A stretch of 25,359 bases of DNA, from positions 1 through 25,359 of the forward strand of contig JABMRO010000264.1 of NCBI GenBank assembly GCA_013202635.1, written 5' to 3'. The notes under the pieces were generated by a model. It had not been told where the DNA came from. It worked only from the letters and a program-made list of their open reading frames with translations, and made no database searches. Of this stretch, positions 1-7,401 are shown in pieces (positions within the stretch are counted from its first letter, which is position 1; each line of letters starts with the position of its first letter). The DNA is from Planctomycetota bacterium (lineage in GTDB: Bacteria; Planctomycetota; Phycisphaerae; Sedimentisphaerales; Anaerobacaceae). The translations under genes and the position numbers were made by a program.

Positions 1-253
1 CAAACCCAATCAAACCCAATTGCCGAAAGGGTAAAATTGATGCAAAGTGTGTATTTACAAAGGATTATGAAGAAAAATGCGGCTAAGGGCTTTGAAAAAA
101 CAAACCCAAAACAAACCCAATTAAAACCAATTCAAACCCAATTGATTCAAAGGCCAAAAATGATGCAAAGTGTGTATTTACAAAGGATTATGAAGAATAT
201 TGCGAATAGGAGCTAAAAAAAACAAAGCCAAAACAAACCCAATCAAAGCCAAT
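1..253. repeat. Low-complexity direct-repeat region with a 123-bp period
   Basis: An A/C-rich stretch is built from variants of CAAACCCAAT. It contains a perfect 37-bp direct repeat at 38-74 and 161-197, offset by 123 bp (41 codons). Frame 1 is open from the window edge to a TAA at 214-216, and the repeat lies in the same frame in both copies, reading MQSVYLQRIMK each time between Gln/Thr/Pro/Asn/Lys-rich linkers. The open frame runs off the left edge, so its start cannot be seen. It could be the tail of a low-complexity ORF or a dispersed intergenic repeat that happens to stay open. I do not call it a gene, because composition alone keeps such A/C-rich DNA free of stops. Confidence 0.7.
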
Positions 254-327
254 TTCACCTACCCTGAAGTATGAGTTGGTTTTTCACTTGACTTATGACA
301 GCAGATTGTTAAATTGAATAAAAAGTC

Positions 328-358
328 GGCAGTTGCCTACAAGGCGTAAAAAACTGCC
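328..358 (+). promoter_or_regulatory. Hairpin in the leader region upstream of the first oxidoreductase
   Basis: GGCAGTT (328-334) pairs with AACTGCC (352-358), and the inner GCCT (335-338) pairs with AGGC (342-345) around an ACA loop, leaving a small GTAAAA bulge on one side. It lies 60 nt before the ATG at 419. A TTGACT at 288-293 could be a -35 box, but no good -10 sits at 16-18 bp from it. Whether the hairpin ends upstream transcription or belongs to the 5' leader is not decidable from sequence. The rest of 217-418 shows nothing else. Confidence 0.3.
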
Positions 359-418
359 CATATCAATATAAAAAACTAGCTTTTTTATGACTGTTTCAAG
401 ACCAGAGGAGATATTATC

Positions 419-1777
419 ATGTCAATTAACCGTCGCACATTTCTCAAAAGCTCACTAATATCCGGCCTGGCTTTTTCAGCCCCTGCCATACTCAGGGCTC
501 AGAATAACAGAAAATATCGCACCGCACTCATCGGCAGCGGCTGGTGGGGCATGAACATCGGCCGTACCGCAATGCAGTCCGGCCAATGCAAAATGGTCGC
601 TATGTGCGATGCTGACCTCAATCAATTAGAGCCAGCCGCAGCGGAAATTGAAAAGCTAACAGGCGACAAGCCCCGCAAATATCAAGATTTCAGAGAGCTT
701 CTGGACGCCGAGAAAATTGATATTGCCATCGTTGCCACGCCCGACCACTGGCATCCGCTCATTACCATTGCAGCCGTTAAGGCAGGTGCGCACGTTTATG
801 TAGAAAAGCCTATCGGCCATACCATCAAGGAAGGACGGGCAATGGTAAAGGCCGCCCGTGCCGCCGGCAGGGTCGTTCAGGTCGGCACGCATCGGCGAAT
901 CTCGCCCCACAATGTTTCAGGAATGGAATTCCTCAAATCGGGCAAGGCCGGAAAAATCGGTATGGTCAGGGCATTTGTCCATTACGGAGGCGGCCCCGAG
1001 CAACCGAGACCAAATGCAAAAGTTCCTGCCGGTCTGGATTGGGATATGTGGTGCGGGCCCGGGCCGATGAGGCCATTTAACACGAAAATACACCCGAAGG
1101 GCTTCCGTCAGTTCCTCGATTACGGCAACGGCACATTAGGCGACTGGGGCGTACACTGGATGGACCAAATTCTCTGGTGGACTGAGGAAAAATATCCTAA
1201 GCAGGTCTTCTCAACAGGCGGCCGTCCCATCAAAGGCCCGCCGGTAAACGACGAACGAGGCCAGACAACCGACTCCCCCGACCATCAGGTCGCCAGTTTT
1301 GAATTCGAGAACTTCACCGCCGTCTGGGAACATCGACAATTCGCCGGTAACAACGCTGAAAAAGGGGAAACTGTCGGCTGTTACTTCTACGGCACAAAAG
1401 GCACTTTCCACATGGCCTGGCGTGACGGCTGGACCTTCTACCCGTCCGGTAGAGGGCAAAAGGTCATCAATGAAAAACCAAAACTTAATCAGCCCGACAG
1501 CCAGAACATTAAAGAGCTGTGGGCTGATTTTCTAAAAGCTATTCAAACCGGCTCAACCCCCGTATGTGATATCGAGGAAATCCATCGTTCCACAAATATG
1601 AGCCTGCTGGGAATGCTCTCTCTAAAGCTCGGCAGAAGCATCGAATGGGACGGCGAGAAGGAAATAATCGTCGGCGACTATGAGGCCAACAAACTCCTTT
1701 CCCGTAAGTACCGTAAACCCTGGGTCTATCCGGATGAATCCCCGGGAATCCCCCTACTGCGGATTCCTGTAAGGTAA
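419..1777 (+). CDS. Tat-exported Gfo/Idh/MocA family oxidoreductase
   Basis: This 452-residue protein starts with a twin-arginine signal (NRRTFLK, then a hydrophobic stretch ending near ILRAQ), so it should be exported folded, with cofactor bound. The Rossmann nucleotide-binding domain follows (ALIGSGWWGMNIG near residues 36-48, then CDAD). The family Lys-Pro motif is EKP with Lys130, and TPDHWHP precedes it. The C-terminal substrate domain carries GDWGVHWMD with Asp242 and His246, the usual catalytic region. The substrate is unknown; members act on sugars, inositols or glycan-derived keto-sugars with NAD(P). AGGAG lies about 9 nt before the ATG and supports this start. Planctomycetes carry many Tat-borne paralogues of this family, and a second one lies at 4708-6189. 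The domain call is very secure; the substrate cannot be named. Confidence 0.95.
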   Translation: MSINRRTFLKSSLISGLAFSAPAILRAQNNRKYRTALIGSGWWGMNIGRTAMQSGQCKMVAMCDADLNQLEPAAAEIEKLTGDKPRKYQDFRELLDAEKIDIAIVATPDHWHPLITIAAVKAGAHVYVEKPIGHTIKEGRAMVKAARAAGRVVQVGTHRRISPHNVSGMEFLKSGKAGKIGMVRAFVHYGGGPEQPRPNAKVPAGLDWDMWCGPGPMRPFNTKIHPKGFRQFLDYGNGTLGDWGVHWMDQILWWTEEKYPKQVFSTGGRPIKGPPVNDERGQTTDSPDHQVASFEFENFTAVWEHRQFAGNNAEKGETVGCYFYGTKGTFHMAWRDGWTFYPSGRGQKVINEKPKLNQPDSQNIKELWADFLKAIQTGSTPVCDIEEIHRSTNMSLLGMLSLKLGRSIEWDGEKEIIVGDYEANKLLSRKYRKPWVYPDESPGIPLLRIPVR

Positions 1778-1853
1778 AGAAAGCCCTGCTCTGGATCTAT
1801 CCGGAAATATAATAGCGAAAATGCCGATATAGTAATCATGGAATAAACTATCA

Positions 1854-1882
1854 TTGTAGTCTGCCGTATGAATTGATATAAT
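1854..1882 (+). promoter_or_regulatory. Sigma-70-type promoter for ssrA
   Basis: TTGTAG (1854-1859), a 17-bp spacer and a perfect TATAAT (1877-1882). Transcription would start near 1889, leaving a leader of about 57 nt to be removed by RNase P before the mature tmRNA 5' end at 1946. Confidence 0.65.
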
Positions 1883-1945
1883 ATTGGGCGTGGTTACGAG
1901 CGATTCAGCGGAACCTGATGTAAGACATATTTGAAAAGTGAATAC

Positions 1946-2301
1946 GGGGGCGAATGGCTTCGACCGGATGATGGACGGACAAGTCGCATGCCCAGGACGC
2001 CGGTTGGCCTGGCTAATCATTCCGGCACCTAATTTTTAAGCGACAACGCACAGTTGCGCATGGCTGCCTAAATTGGCGGCCCGTCCTGCCTGATTTTGCC
2101 TGTGGGTCGGGTAAGGGCGTCACAAAGCAGGCTGGCTGAACCGGTTGTTCGGGCCGGCAAAGCGAGACCTAACCGAAATAGCTGAGCCAGGAGCCTGTCG
2201 TTTTGGCGCCTGGTAAGGTGAAGAAAACAATAAAGCGACTAAGCATGTAGACGCTTGCCTTGAAGCATCTCGGGACGGGGGTTCGAATCCCCCCGCCTCC
2301 A
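1946..2301 (+). ncRNA. ssrA: Transfer-messenger RNA (tmRNA)
   Basis: tmRNA rescues stalled ribosomes with SmpB and tags the nascent chain for proteolysis. The 5' GGGGGCG (1946-1952) pairs with 3' CGCCTCC (2294-2300), leaving A2301 as discriminator; CCA is not encoded. The T arm is GGGGG-TTCGAAT-CCCCC. The conserved block GACTAAGCATGTAG lies at about 2237-2250, and the GCATGCCCAGG...GGTTGGCCTGG region matches pseudoknot PK1. The tag frame ends at TAA 2069-2071 and reads SDNAQLRMAA from AGC at 2039, ending in the Ala-Ala degron. The resume codon by position appears to be AGC (Ser) or the next codon GAC, not the usual Ala codon. Length 356 nt is normal for a one-piece tmRNA. Confidence 0.95.
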
Positions 2302-2320
2302 TTCGACTCGCTGCGCTCGC

Positions 2321-2340
2321 TCATGGAAGGCCATGATTTT
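2321..2340 (+). terminator. Possible short intrinsic terminator of ssrA
   Basis: TCATGG (2321-2326), an AAGG loop and CCATGA (2331-2336) form a 6-bp stem followed by TTTT, 20 nt past the tmRNA 3' end. The stem is short and the U-tract minimal, so function is uncertain. The same bases encode the expected first codons of the adjoining GIY-YIG remnant. Confidence 0.3.
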
Positions 2341-2587
2341 GAAATTCTAATATGTTTATATACTCCACAGTATTGCAGACGCTGGCCGACACTATGTCGG
2401 TATGACCTGCGATATCGAGAAACACCTCAAAATACACAACACCGGAAAGTGTACACATACGGCTAAGTACCGACCCTGTCAAATTGAGACTGCGATTGTT
2501 TTTCGATGCAATGACAAGGCCATTGCGTTTGAGAAGTACCTCAAGTCTCATTCAGGTCACGCATTTGCCAAACGGCATTTTTGGTAG
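2323..2587 (+). pseudogene. Frameshifted GIY-YIG (URI-type) endonuclease remnant
   Basis: From 2354 to the TAG at 2585-2587 the frame reads as a single-domain GIY-YIG nuclease: VYIL, then HYVGMT (the GIY and YIG halves), DIEKHLKIHN, a Lys/Pro middle, and the FEKYLKSHSG...FAKRHF tail with the metal-binding Glu. No usable start exists in that frame, because a TAA at 2348-2350 comes just before and the next ATG (2402) lies after the nuclease motif. The ATG at 2323 (MEGHDF) is in another frame. Removing ten bases, 2341-2350, would join MEGHDF to YVYIL, which is how related proteins begin as I recall them. The catalytic Arg of the xxKR motif is His here (EKHL). Both points suggest an inactive gene. 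It directly abuts ssrA. Confidence 0.75.
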
Positions 2588-2631
2588 GTACTATGACTTC
2601 TCCGAGCTACGACTCGGCAGGCCATTCACTA

Positions 2632-3774
2632 TTAGGGTACACAATTACAACAACCGATAGCGCTTTCCATATTCAAGGCTTTGAAAGTGTCATGTTCCTC
2701 CATACATAATCCAATACGTAACTCGGGTTTGAGCTTTTTGATTTTATCAATGAGATATCTATAAATGTCGATTCTTAGTTTAAGAGGGAACCGAACACGG
2801 CCATCGTTAGACTTCACTTTTTCAAGTCGATTTGAGATAGGATTATTCTTACCAAGTTTTCGTTCGGTAAGTTTGAGTGCTGCGGAGTAACTGCAAATCT
2901 GGCCGAGAGTGATTCGTTTGAGTGGTGTTGATTCCAAAAGATTCCCTATGAAATTGGAGTATATTTTTTGCCAACCTTCGAGAGGAATAATCGGCATAAT
3001 CACAGCACGTATGGGATAACCGGCTTCGACACATTTTTGCATAGCCGTGATTCTTTCGTCGGGTGAGGGTACGTTTTGCTCAAAGGCGGATGAAACTTCC
3101 GGTGGATTCAGACTCCATGAAAGAATCGTATTTTGTTTGTGGTCAAGATCCAGCAGATTCTCAACATTAACACTTTTAGTTAATAAAATTAATCTGGCAT
3201 ATCTTTGTCTGGCGAAAAAGGGGATTATTATGCGGGAATACCCTGTAAGCGAGTCAAGGGCTAAGCCATCCTGGAGCTTTCCTAAATAGAAAGCAGTAGG
3301 TGCGGTTAGCTGTGAAGCAACTCTACCAATCTGATTCAAGATTTCGGGGAGATTTAAAAAGATTTTCACGGTTGGTGAGTATTTAACTCCCGGTGTGCCT
3401 GCTAAGTAGCAATATTGGCAATCGTATGGACAAAAACCGTACGGCGAAAAATGCCAATAGTTCGGGCAGGTATTTCCGTCTTCATCACTATAGCGGAGTG
3501 CACTTTTATGTATACCCAAAACGAGAGTTTTTTTCCCAGCATAATGGAGTTCTAAATGGTCAGGGCTATCGAGCTGGACACGATTGTGCGGCCGGTCTAA
3601 TTTTTCGATAATCCGGGCTTTGGGATATACACTGCAAATCGCTTCTGCCAGATTGCATTGTTGCGGGGTTTGATAACTACCCCTGGTTATTATAATTGTG
3701 TCTGGATTGAAGTATGGAGCCGGCACTGGTTGATAACCTGGACCGAATTTTTCAAATAAAGACATATCAATCAT
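2632..3774 (-). CDS. Spore photoproduct lyase-like radical SAM protein
   Basis: This 380-residue radical SAM protein has the CxxxCxxC cluster motif CPYDCQYC at Cys115, Cys119 and Cys122. This, with the surrounding YWHFSPYGF and YLAGTPG, is characteristic of the SplB family, which in spore formers uses S-adenosylmethionine to split spore photoproduct (a thymine dimer). Further family-like stretches are LLTKSVNVENLL, WSLNPPEV and the ending MEEHDTFKAL...CNCVP. The start at ATG 3774 has AGGA seven bases upstream. A longer reading from TTG 3867 lacks a ribosome site and would begin only about 5 nt after the predicted transcription start. Planctomycetes do not form spores, so the substrate may be another UV or thymine lesion, or another radical reaction. 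The gene is convergent with the GIY-YIG remnant, 44 nt away. Confidence 0.85.
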   Translation of the reverse strand: MIDMSLFEKFGPGYQPVPAPYFNPDTIIITRGSYQTPQQCNLAEAICSVYPKARIIEKLDRPHNRVQLDSPDHLELHYAGKKTLVLGIHKSALRYSDEDGNTCPNYWHFSPYGFCPYDCQYCYLAGTPGVKYSPTVKIFLNLPEILNQIGRVASQLTAPTAFYLGKLQDGLALDSLTGYSRIIIPFFARQRYARLILLTKSVNVENLLDLDHKQNTILSWSLNPPEVSSAFEQNVPSPDERITAMQKCVEAGYPIRAVIMPIIPLEGWQKIYSNFIGNLLESTPLKRITLGQICSYSAALKLTERKLGKNNPISNRLEKVKSNDGRVRFPLKLRIDIYRYLIDKIKKLKPELRIGLCMEEHDTFKALNMESAIGCCNCVP

Positions 3775-3878
3775 AATCGGTTCCTGGGCTTTGATTCGTA
3801 TGTGAAGGCTTGAGATGATTTGTTGGTCGATGCCATTTGTGTGTTTAATTAACCATATATCCCGCAACTTAGGCTGGT

Positions 3879-3907
3879 ATTATATTCTATTTTGCCGTAG
3901 ATGTCAA
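3879..3907 (-). promoter_or_regulatory. Perfect consensus sigma-70 promoter for the SplB-like gene
   Basis: On the minus strand: TTGACA (3907-3902), a 17-bp spacer and TATAAT (3884-3879). Both hexamers match consensus exactly. The predicted transcript start near 3872 gives a leader of about 98 nt to the ATG at 3774. Confidence 0.75.
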
Positions 3908-4051
3908 GAACATACGGTCATAATTTCGCCACCATATTTAACGAAAACAGGGAATTTTCAGTGTATATTACTCGTACGTTCAGATTTTTAAGACTGAAAA
4001 AATGGCTGGAGAATATCAATTTTTTGGCAGTAAAATAAAAATTAATAATGT

Positions 4052-4080
4052 TTGATTGTTGTCACGTCATATGTTAAAAT
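4052..4080 (+). promoter_or_regulatory. Promoter for the small SANT/Myb-like gene
   Basis: TTGATT (4052-4057), a 17-bp spacer and TAAAAT (4075-4080), about 48 nt upstream of the expected message start codon region. The stretch 3908-4051 between this and the divergent promoter shows nothing else recognisable. Confidence 0.6.
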
Positions 4081-4134
4081 TTCCTAAAGCGGGTTGCAAA
4101 CCACAGATCCGGTTAATGTAAAAGGAGTCATATC

Positions 4135-4347
4135 ATGGCCAAAAAGAAAAGGAAGAAAAGAAAAAAGCTCATCAGGGGTTTATGGTCGAGGAGCGAACTG
4201 GCTCTACTTAAGAAACTTTTCCCGAAAAATCCGACAGCCAAAATAGCCAAGGAACTCGGCCGGCCAAATGATGCGGTAAAAAAGAAGGCATCCAGAATGG
4301 GACTTCGCAAGTCGAAGAGATACCTAAAAACCCTCGGCAGAGCGTAA
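4135..4347 (+). CDS. Small basic SANT/Myb-like DNA-binding protein
   Basis: This 70-residue protein opens with a strongly basic run (AKKKRKKRKK). A helix-turn-helix-like segment follows: LWSRSELALLKKLFP, then TAKIAKELGRPNDAVKKKASRMGLRK. The 'W at the start, E-x-x-L-L-x-x-L-F/Y-x-N, then I-A-x-x-L-x-R-x-x-x-A-V-x-x-x-A-x-x-x-G-L' pattern is typical of SANT/Myb-like homeodomain-fold domains in bacteria. It is probably a nucleic-acid binder, with targets unknown. AAAGGAG about eight bases before the ATG is a strong ribosome site, and a good promoter lies upstream, so it is very likely expressed as a single-gene unit. No partner gene is evident. Confidence 0.8.
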   Translation: MAKKKRKKRKKLIRGLWSRSELALLKKLFPKNPTAKIAKELGRPNDAVKKKASRMGLRKSKRYLKTLGRA

Positions 4348-4601
4348 ACTCCAAAAGCCTTCTTTTTTAGAAACAAACGGGGATATAGTCATCTATCTTT
4401 GCACTGAGACTCTACAAACGCCGAACACCATAAACACTGGAAGATTGCCAACAGGCTTTTCAGTTGTTTCACTTATTTGTTGGCCGGGTATGGGCCTTTG
4501 CGCTAATAGTGTTTAAATTATAAAGTCACTTGCAGCTTTTCGCCCCTTAATCTTCCCTTGTCATATCAGTATATCCACTCTCAAATCCTTCAGCTATTGA
4601 T

Positions 4602-4630
4602 TTGACTAAAGCATTGTTTTTTGTTATAGT
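4602..4630 (+). promoter_or_regulatory. Promoter for the second Gfo/Idh/MocA gene
   Basis: TTGACT (4602-4607), a 17-bp spacer and TATAGT (4625-4630): five of six matches in each box. It gives a leader of about 70 nt to the ATG at 4708. The rest of the 360-nt gap 4348-4707 shows no gene or clear structure. Confidence 0.7.
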
Positions 4631-4707
4631 TCTTCCAGTACCCACACAGCTCAAAGACAGCAGTCATGTTTTGTAAACCAGTCAGTTATAATAACAGGAG
4701 CTTAAAG

Positions 4708-6189
4708 ATGAAACATGTTACACGCCGAGATTTTATGAAAAGTTCGATGGCCGCCGGTCTTTCTCTTGCGCTGCCGTTTTCCCGTGTTAGGGGTGCGAAT
4801 GACGATATTCGGGCAGCCGTGGTGGGCTTTCGTGGTCACGGCAGGACCCACATTAACGCGTATTTAAAAATACCCGGCGTTCGGGTCGTGGCGCTTTGCG
4901 ATGCAGACAAAGATATTCTGGCTCGCGGGGTTAAGGAATCCAAGGCCCGCAACCAGAAAGTTGATGCCTATAGCGATGTACGTAAGCTCTTGGAGAATAA
5001 AGACATAGACGTTGTTTCGACTGCAACGCCTAATCACTGGCATGCGCTTGTAACCGTCTGGTCGTGCCAGGCCGGTAAGGATGTCTGCGTCGAAAAGCCG
5101 GTTTCACATAATATCTTCGAAGGCCGTAAGATGGTTGAGGCCGCACGCAAGTATAATCGCATCGTGCAGGCCGACCTTGATTTGCGTTCCAACGAGGGAC
5201 TGACTGAGGCGGTCAGGTACATCCAGCAGGGACAACTCGGCAATATCGTTGTTGTACGGGGCTTTTGCTATAAGCGACGAAGCAGTATGGGAAAGGTCTC
5301 AGGGCCGCAGAAGGTTCCTGAGTCGGTCGATTATAATTTGTGGTGCGGTCCGGCCCCGTTTGGACCATTGATGCGCAAAAATCTTCACTATGACTGGCAC
5401 TGGGTATGGGCTACCGGCTGCGGCGAAATAGGTAACAACGGCCCACATCAACTGGATGTATGTCGCTGGGTTTTGGGTCAGAGCAAATTGCCCAAGCGGG
5501 TAATGAGCATCGGAGGACGATTCGGATACGAAGATGATGGCCAGACACCGAATACCCAGATAGCTATTTTTGACTATGAGCCTGCTCCGATAATATATGA
5601 GGTACGAGGCCTGCCAGCCATGAAAGGTGATTCGAATATGGACATCTACCGCGCGGTCAGCACTTCCGGCGTTGTTATGCGAAGCGGCCGCCCGAGCCCC
5701 TCGCCCAACACCGGTGTGGTGGTTCAATGTCAGGATGGTTACGTTGATCTGACGGGCCTGGCAGCCTACAATAATAACGGAGAAGAAATCAAACGTTTCA
5801 AATCGAGCAGCCCCGGGCCGCAGGCCAGCTTCATCAAAGCAGTGCGCAGCCGAAAAATCGCTGATATCAGGACTGATATCCTCGAAGGACACCTTTCTAC
5901 CTCTCTCTGTCATATGGGAAATATTTCCTATCGAATAGGTACAGAATCCCCAAACGAGCAAATCAGAGAAGTAATTCGAGGCGATAAAGATACCCTTGAA
6001 GCTTTCGAGCGTTTTCAGGACCATCTTTCAGCTAATGGAGTGAACCTTAATAAGGCACCGGCTGTACTTGGCCCCTGGCTCAGGATGAATTCGAAAAAGG
6101 AAAGATTCTTCGGTAAGTTCTCAAGACGGGCGAATAAACTTTTGACAAGAGACTATCGAAAACCATTCATCGTGCCGGAGCAAGTCTGA
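4708..6189 (+). CDS. Tat-exported Gfo/Idh/MocA family oxidoreductase (second copy)
   Basis: This 493-residue protein has a twin-arginine signal (TRRDFMK, then a hydrophobic run to about residue 30). A Rossmann domain follows (AVVGFRGHGRTHINAY, later CDADKD), with the TPNHWHA and EKPVSHN motifs placing the conserved Lys at 130. In the C-terminal domain, NNGPHQLDVCRW puts His247 in the expected catalytic position. The start at 4708 is chosen over an in-frame ATG at 4666: AGGAG lies seven bases upstream, and the shorter form begins directly with the Tat signal. It differs enough from the 419-1777 protein (shorter loop, NNGPHQLD instead of GDWGVHWMD) to be a separate subfamily rather than a recent duplicate. 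It is probably a periplasmic sugar or inositol-type oxidoreductase; the substrate is unknown. Confidence 0.95.
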   Translation: MKHVTRRDFMKSSMAAGLSLALPFSRVRGANDDIRAAVVGFRGHGRTHINAYLKIPGVRVVALCDADKDILARGVKESKARNQKVDAYSDVRKLLENKDIDVVSTATPNHWHALVTVWSCQAGKDVCVEKPVSHNIFEGRKMVEAARKYNRIVQADLDLRSNEGLTEAVRYIQQGQLGNIVVVRGFCYKRRSSMGKVSGPQKVPESVDYNLWCGPAPFGPLMRKNLHYDWHWVWATGCGEIGNNGPHQLDVCRWVLGQSKLPKRVMSIGGRFGYEDDGQTPNTQIAIFDYEPAPIIYEVRGLPAMKGDSNMDIYRAVSTSGVVMRSGRPSPSPNTGVVVQCQDGYVDLTGLAAYNNNGEEIKRFKSSSPGPQASFIKAVRSRKIADIRTDILEGHLSTSLCHMGNISYRIGTESPNEQIREVIRGDKDTLEAFERFQDHLSANGVNLNKAPAVLGPWLRMNSKKERFFGKFSRRANKLLTRDYRKPFIVPEQV

Positions 6190-6706
6190 TTAGAGTTGCC
6201 AGGGCATAATGCTTAATCATATTAAACTCTCTGTGTATCAGGTGGCATAGAACAAACAGATAGCCGTTACCGGTCTGCAAGGCTGGTAGTTAGATTACCT
6301 AATAAAAAACGCTTATATTTACCGATATATAACATACTTCATTTGTCGATATATATATAACTATCTCTCTAATACATATTATTTTTATTTCTTCATATTT
6401 TTTTCTTATCCTATCGCCCTACCGAACATCAAATTACAAACTGTAACATGATCTATGCGAAGCTAAGTCGAAGTTGCCAAGCTCGCGTCAGACTTTATCT
6501 ACTATGGCTGGATTCTTTTTTAACACCCCCCCCGGGTTTGCTCGGAATGATGATTGTCCTCATCGATATCATCCTTTAATTTCACTTGCGAAGAACCAAT
6601 AGGCTATTTTCTATGTTCATTTTGATTTTAGTTTCCTGAATTTATATTTTCGTTCTTTTTCTTCAGCCACACTGTATTATTTACATTTTTTTGTATTATT
6701 TAACTA

Positions 6707-6722
6707 TGTTTCACGTGAAACA
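6707..6722. promoter_or_regulatory. parS: parS centromere-like site (perfect)
   Basis: TGTTTCACGTGAAACA is a full 16-bp palindrome identical to the widely conserved bacterial parS consensus bound by ParB. It lies 680 bp upstream of parB. Confidence 0.93.
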
Positions 6723-7231
6723 TTCCACATCGATAAACCTGTACCTTCTATCAAAAAATCAAGTCAAATATTACAAACGTTTATCTTGAATATGTCTATT
6801 TGAAGTTTTCAAATCATATTGTGTAACGAATTGCTCCTTCGTAGCCCTGGTCTTAGAATAAGTGCTTTAGCAAAGGATTAAATAAGGATGAAACTTTGAG
6901 CATTAAACTTTACTTTGCAGGGCCGCAATCGCCCTATCAGTAATTCGATATTCAAGAGTATGAATATTCTACATTAGAATCACAGATCCATCCAATCGAT
7001 TACATCATATAAACATTAAAGTATAACATGCTAACTAACCAATTTTACCTGGTCTTATGGATAATTTTTTCTTGTTATTTTAATAAACGTATAGATCTTA
7101 ACATAGCGATAGATAAGCAAAGCCAGCCAATTCTTAAAAAAACGTTTTCCTGTTTCTTACTCGTTATGATTTTCCATTTTATAATTCTTTATGTTTTCAC
7201 AAAGTTTTTTTTGCTTCCACTATTATATCAT

Positions 7232-7247
7232 TGTTTCACGTGAAACT
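7232..7247. promoter_or_regulatory. parS: parS centromere-like site (one mismatch)
   Basis: TGTTTCACGTGAAACT differs from the consensus palindrome only at the last base. It lies 155 bp upstream of the parB start codon and 525 bp from the perfect site, so ParB could load here and possibly affect parB transcription. Confidence 0.88.
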
Positions 7248-7401
7248 TTTTTTTATTAAATACTATTTTTTTGTCTGGCAAAGCTATAGATTTTCCGTTA
7301 AAAATTCCGAAATATTATTTGTATCTATTTGTAAACGTTAGCTGAGTTAGAGCGATAAATCAAAAAGGATTCCTAAACATGTTTTATGAAGGAGCATTTA
7401 T

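Larger units (their letters stand above)
6190..7401. other. AT-rich intergenic region containing parS sites
   Basis: 1.2 kb without a convincing gene, much richer in A/T than its surroundings, with poly-T and TATATA runs around 6320-6410 and 7040-7330. It holds two parS sites (separate entries) and ends at parB. I found no TTATCCACA-type DnaA boxes, so it cannot be called a replication origin. The only ORF of any length (7028-7243) is AT-driven and ends inside a parS site. A pseudogene too decayed to recognise cannot be excluded. Confidence 0.7.

Noticed and set aside
1..253. CRISPR array
   Set aside because: Only two repeat copies, with a 123-bp period and low-complexity linkers; no uniform spacers.
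2120..2302. Minus-strand ORF beginning MEAGGFEPPS
   Set aside because: It is the antisense of the tmRNA 3' half; this peptide is a well-known false ORF over T arms of tRNA-like genes.
2260..2466. Plus-strand ORF MKHLGTGVRIPPPP...
   Set aside because: It starts inside the tmRNA and crosses into the GIY-YIG remnant in the wrong frame; no independent support.
5299..6024. 241-residue minus-strand ORF
   Set aside because: It lies entirely antisense to a clear Gfo/Idh/MocA gene and resembles no family.
7028..7243. 71-residue hydrophobic ORF
   Set aside because: AT-driven composition, no ribosome site, and its stop lies inside a parS site.
6190..7401. Replication origin
   Set aside because: The gap is AT-rich beside parB and parS, but no DnaA-box cluster or dnaA/dnaN gene is visible; the single TTTTCCACA at 8370-8378 is not enough.
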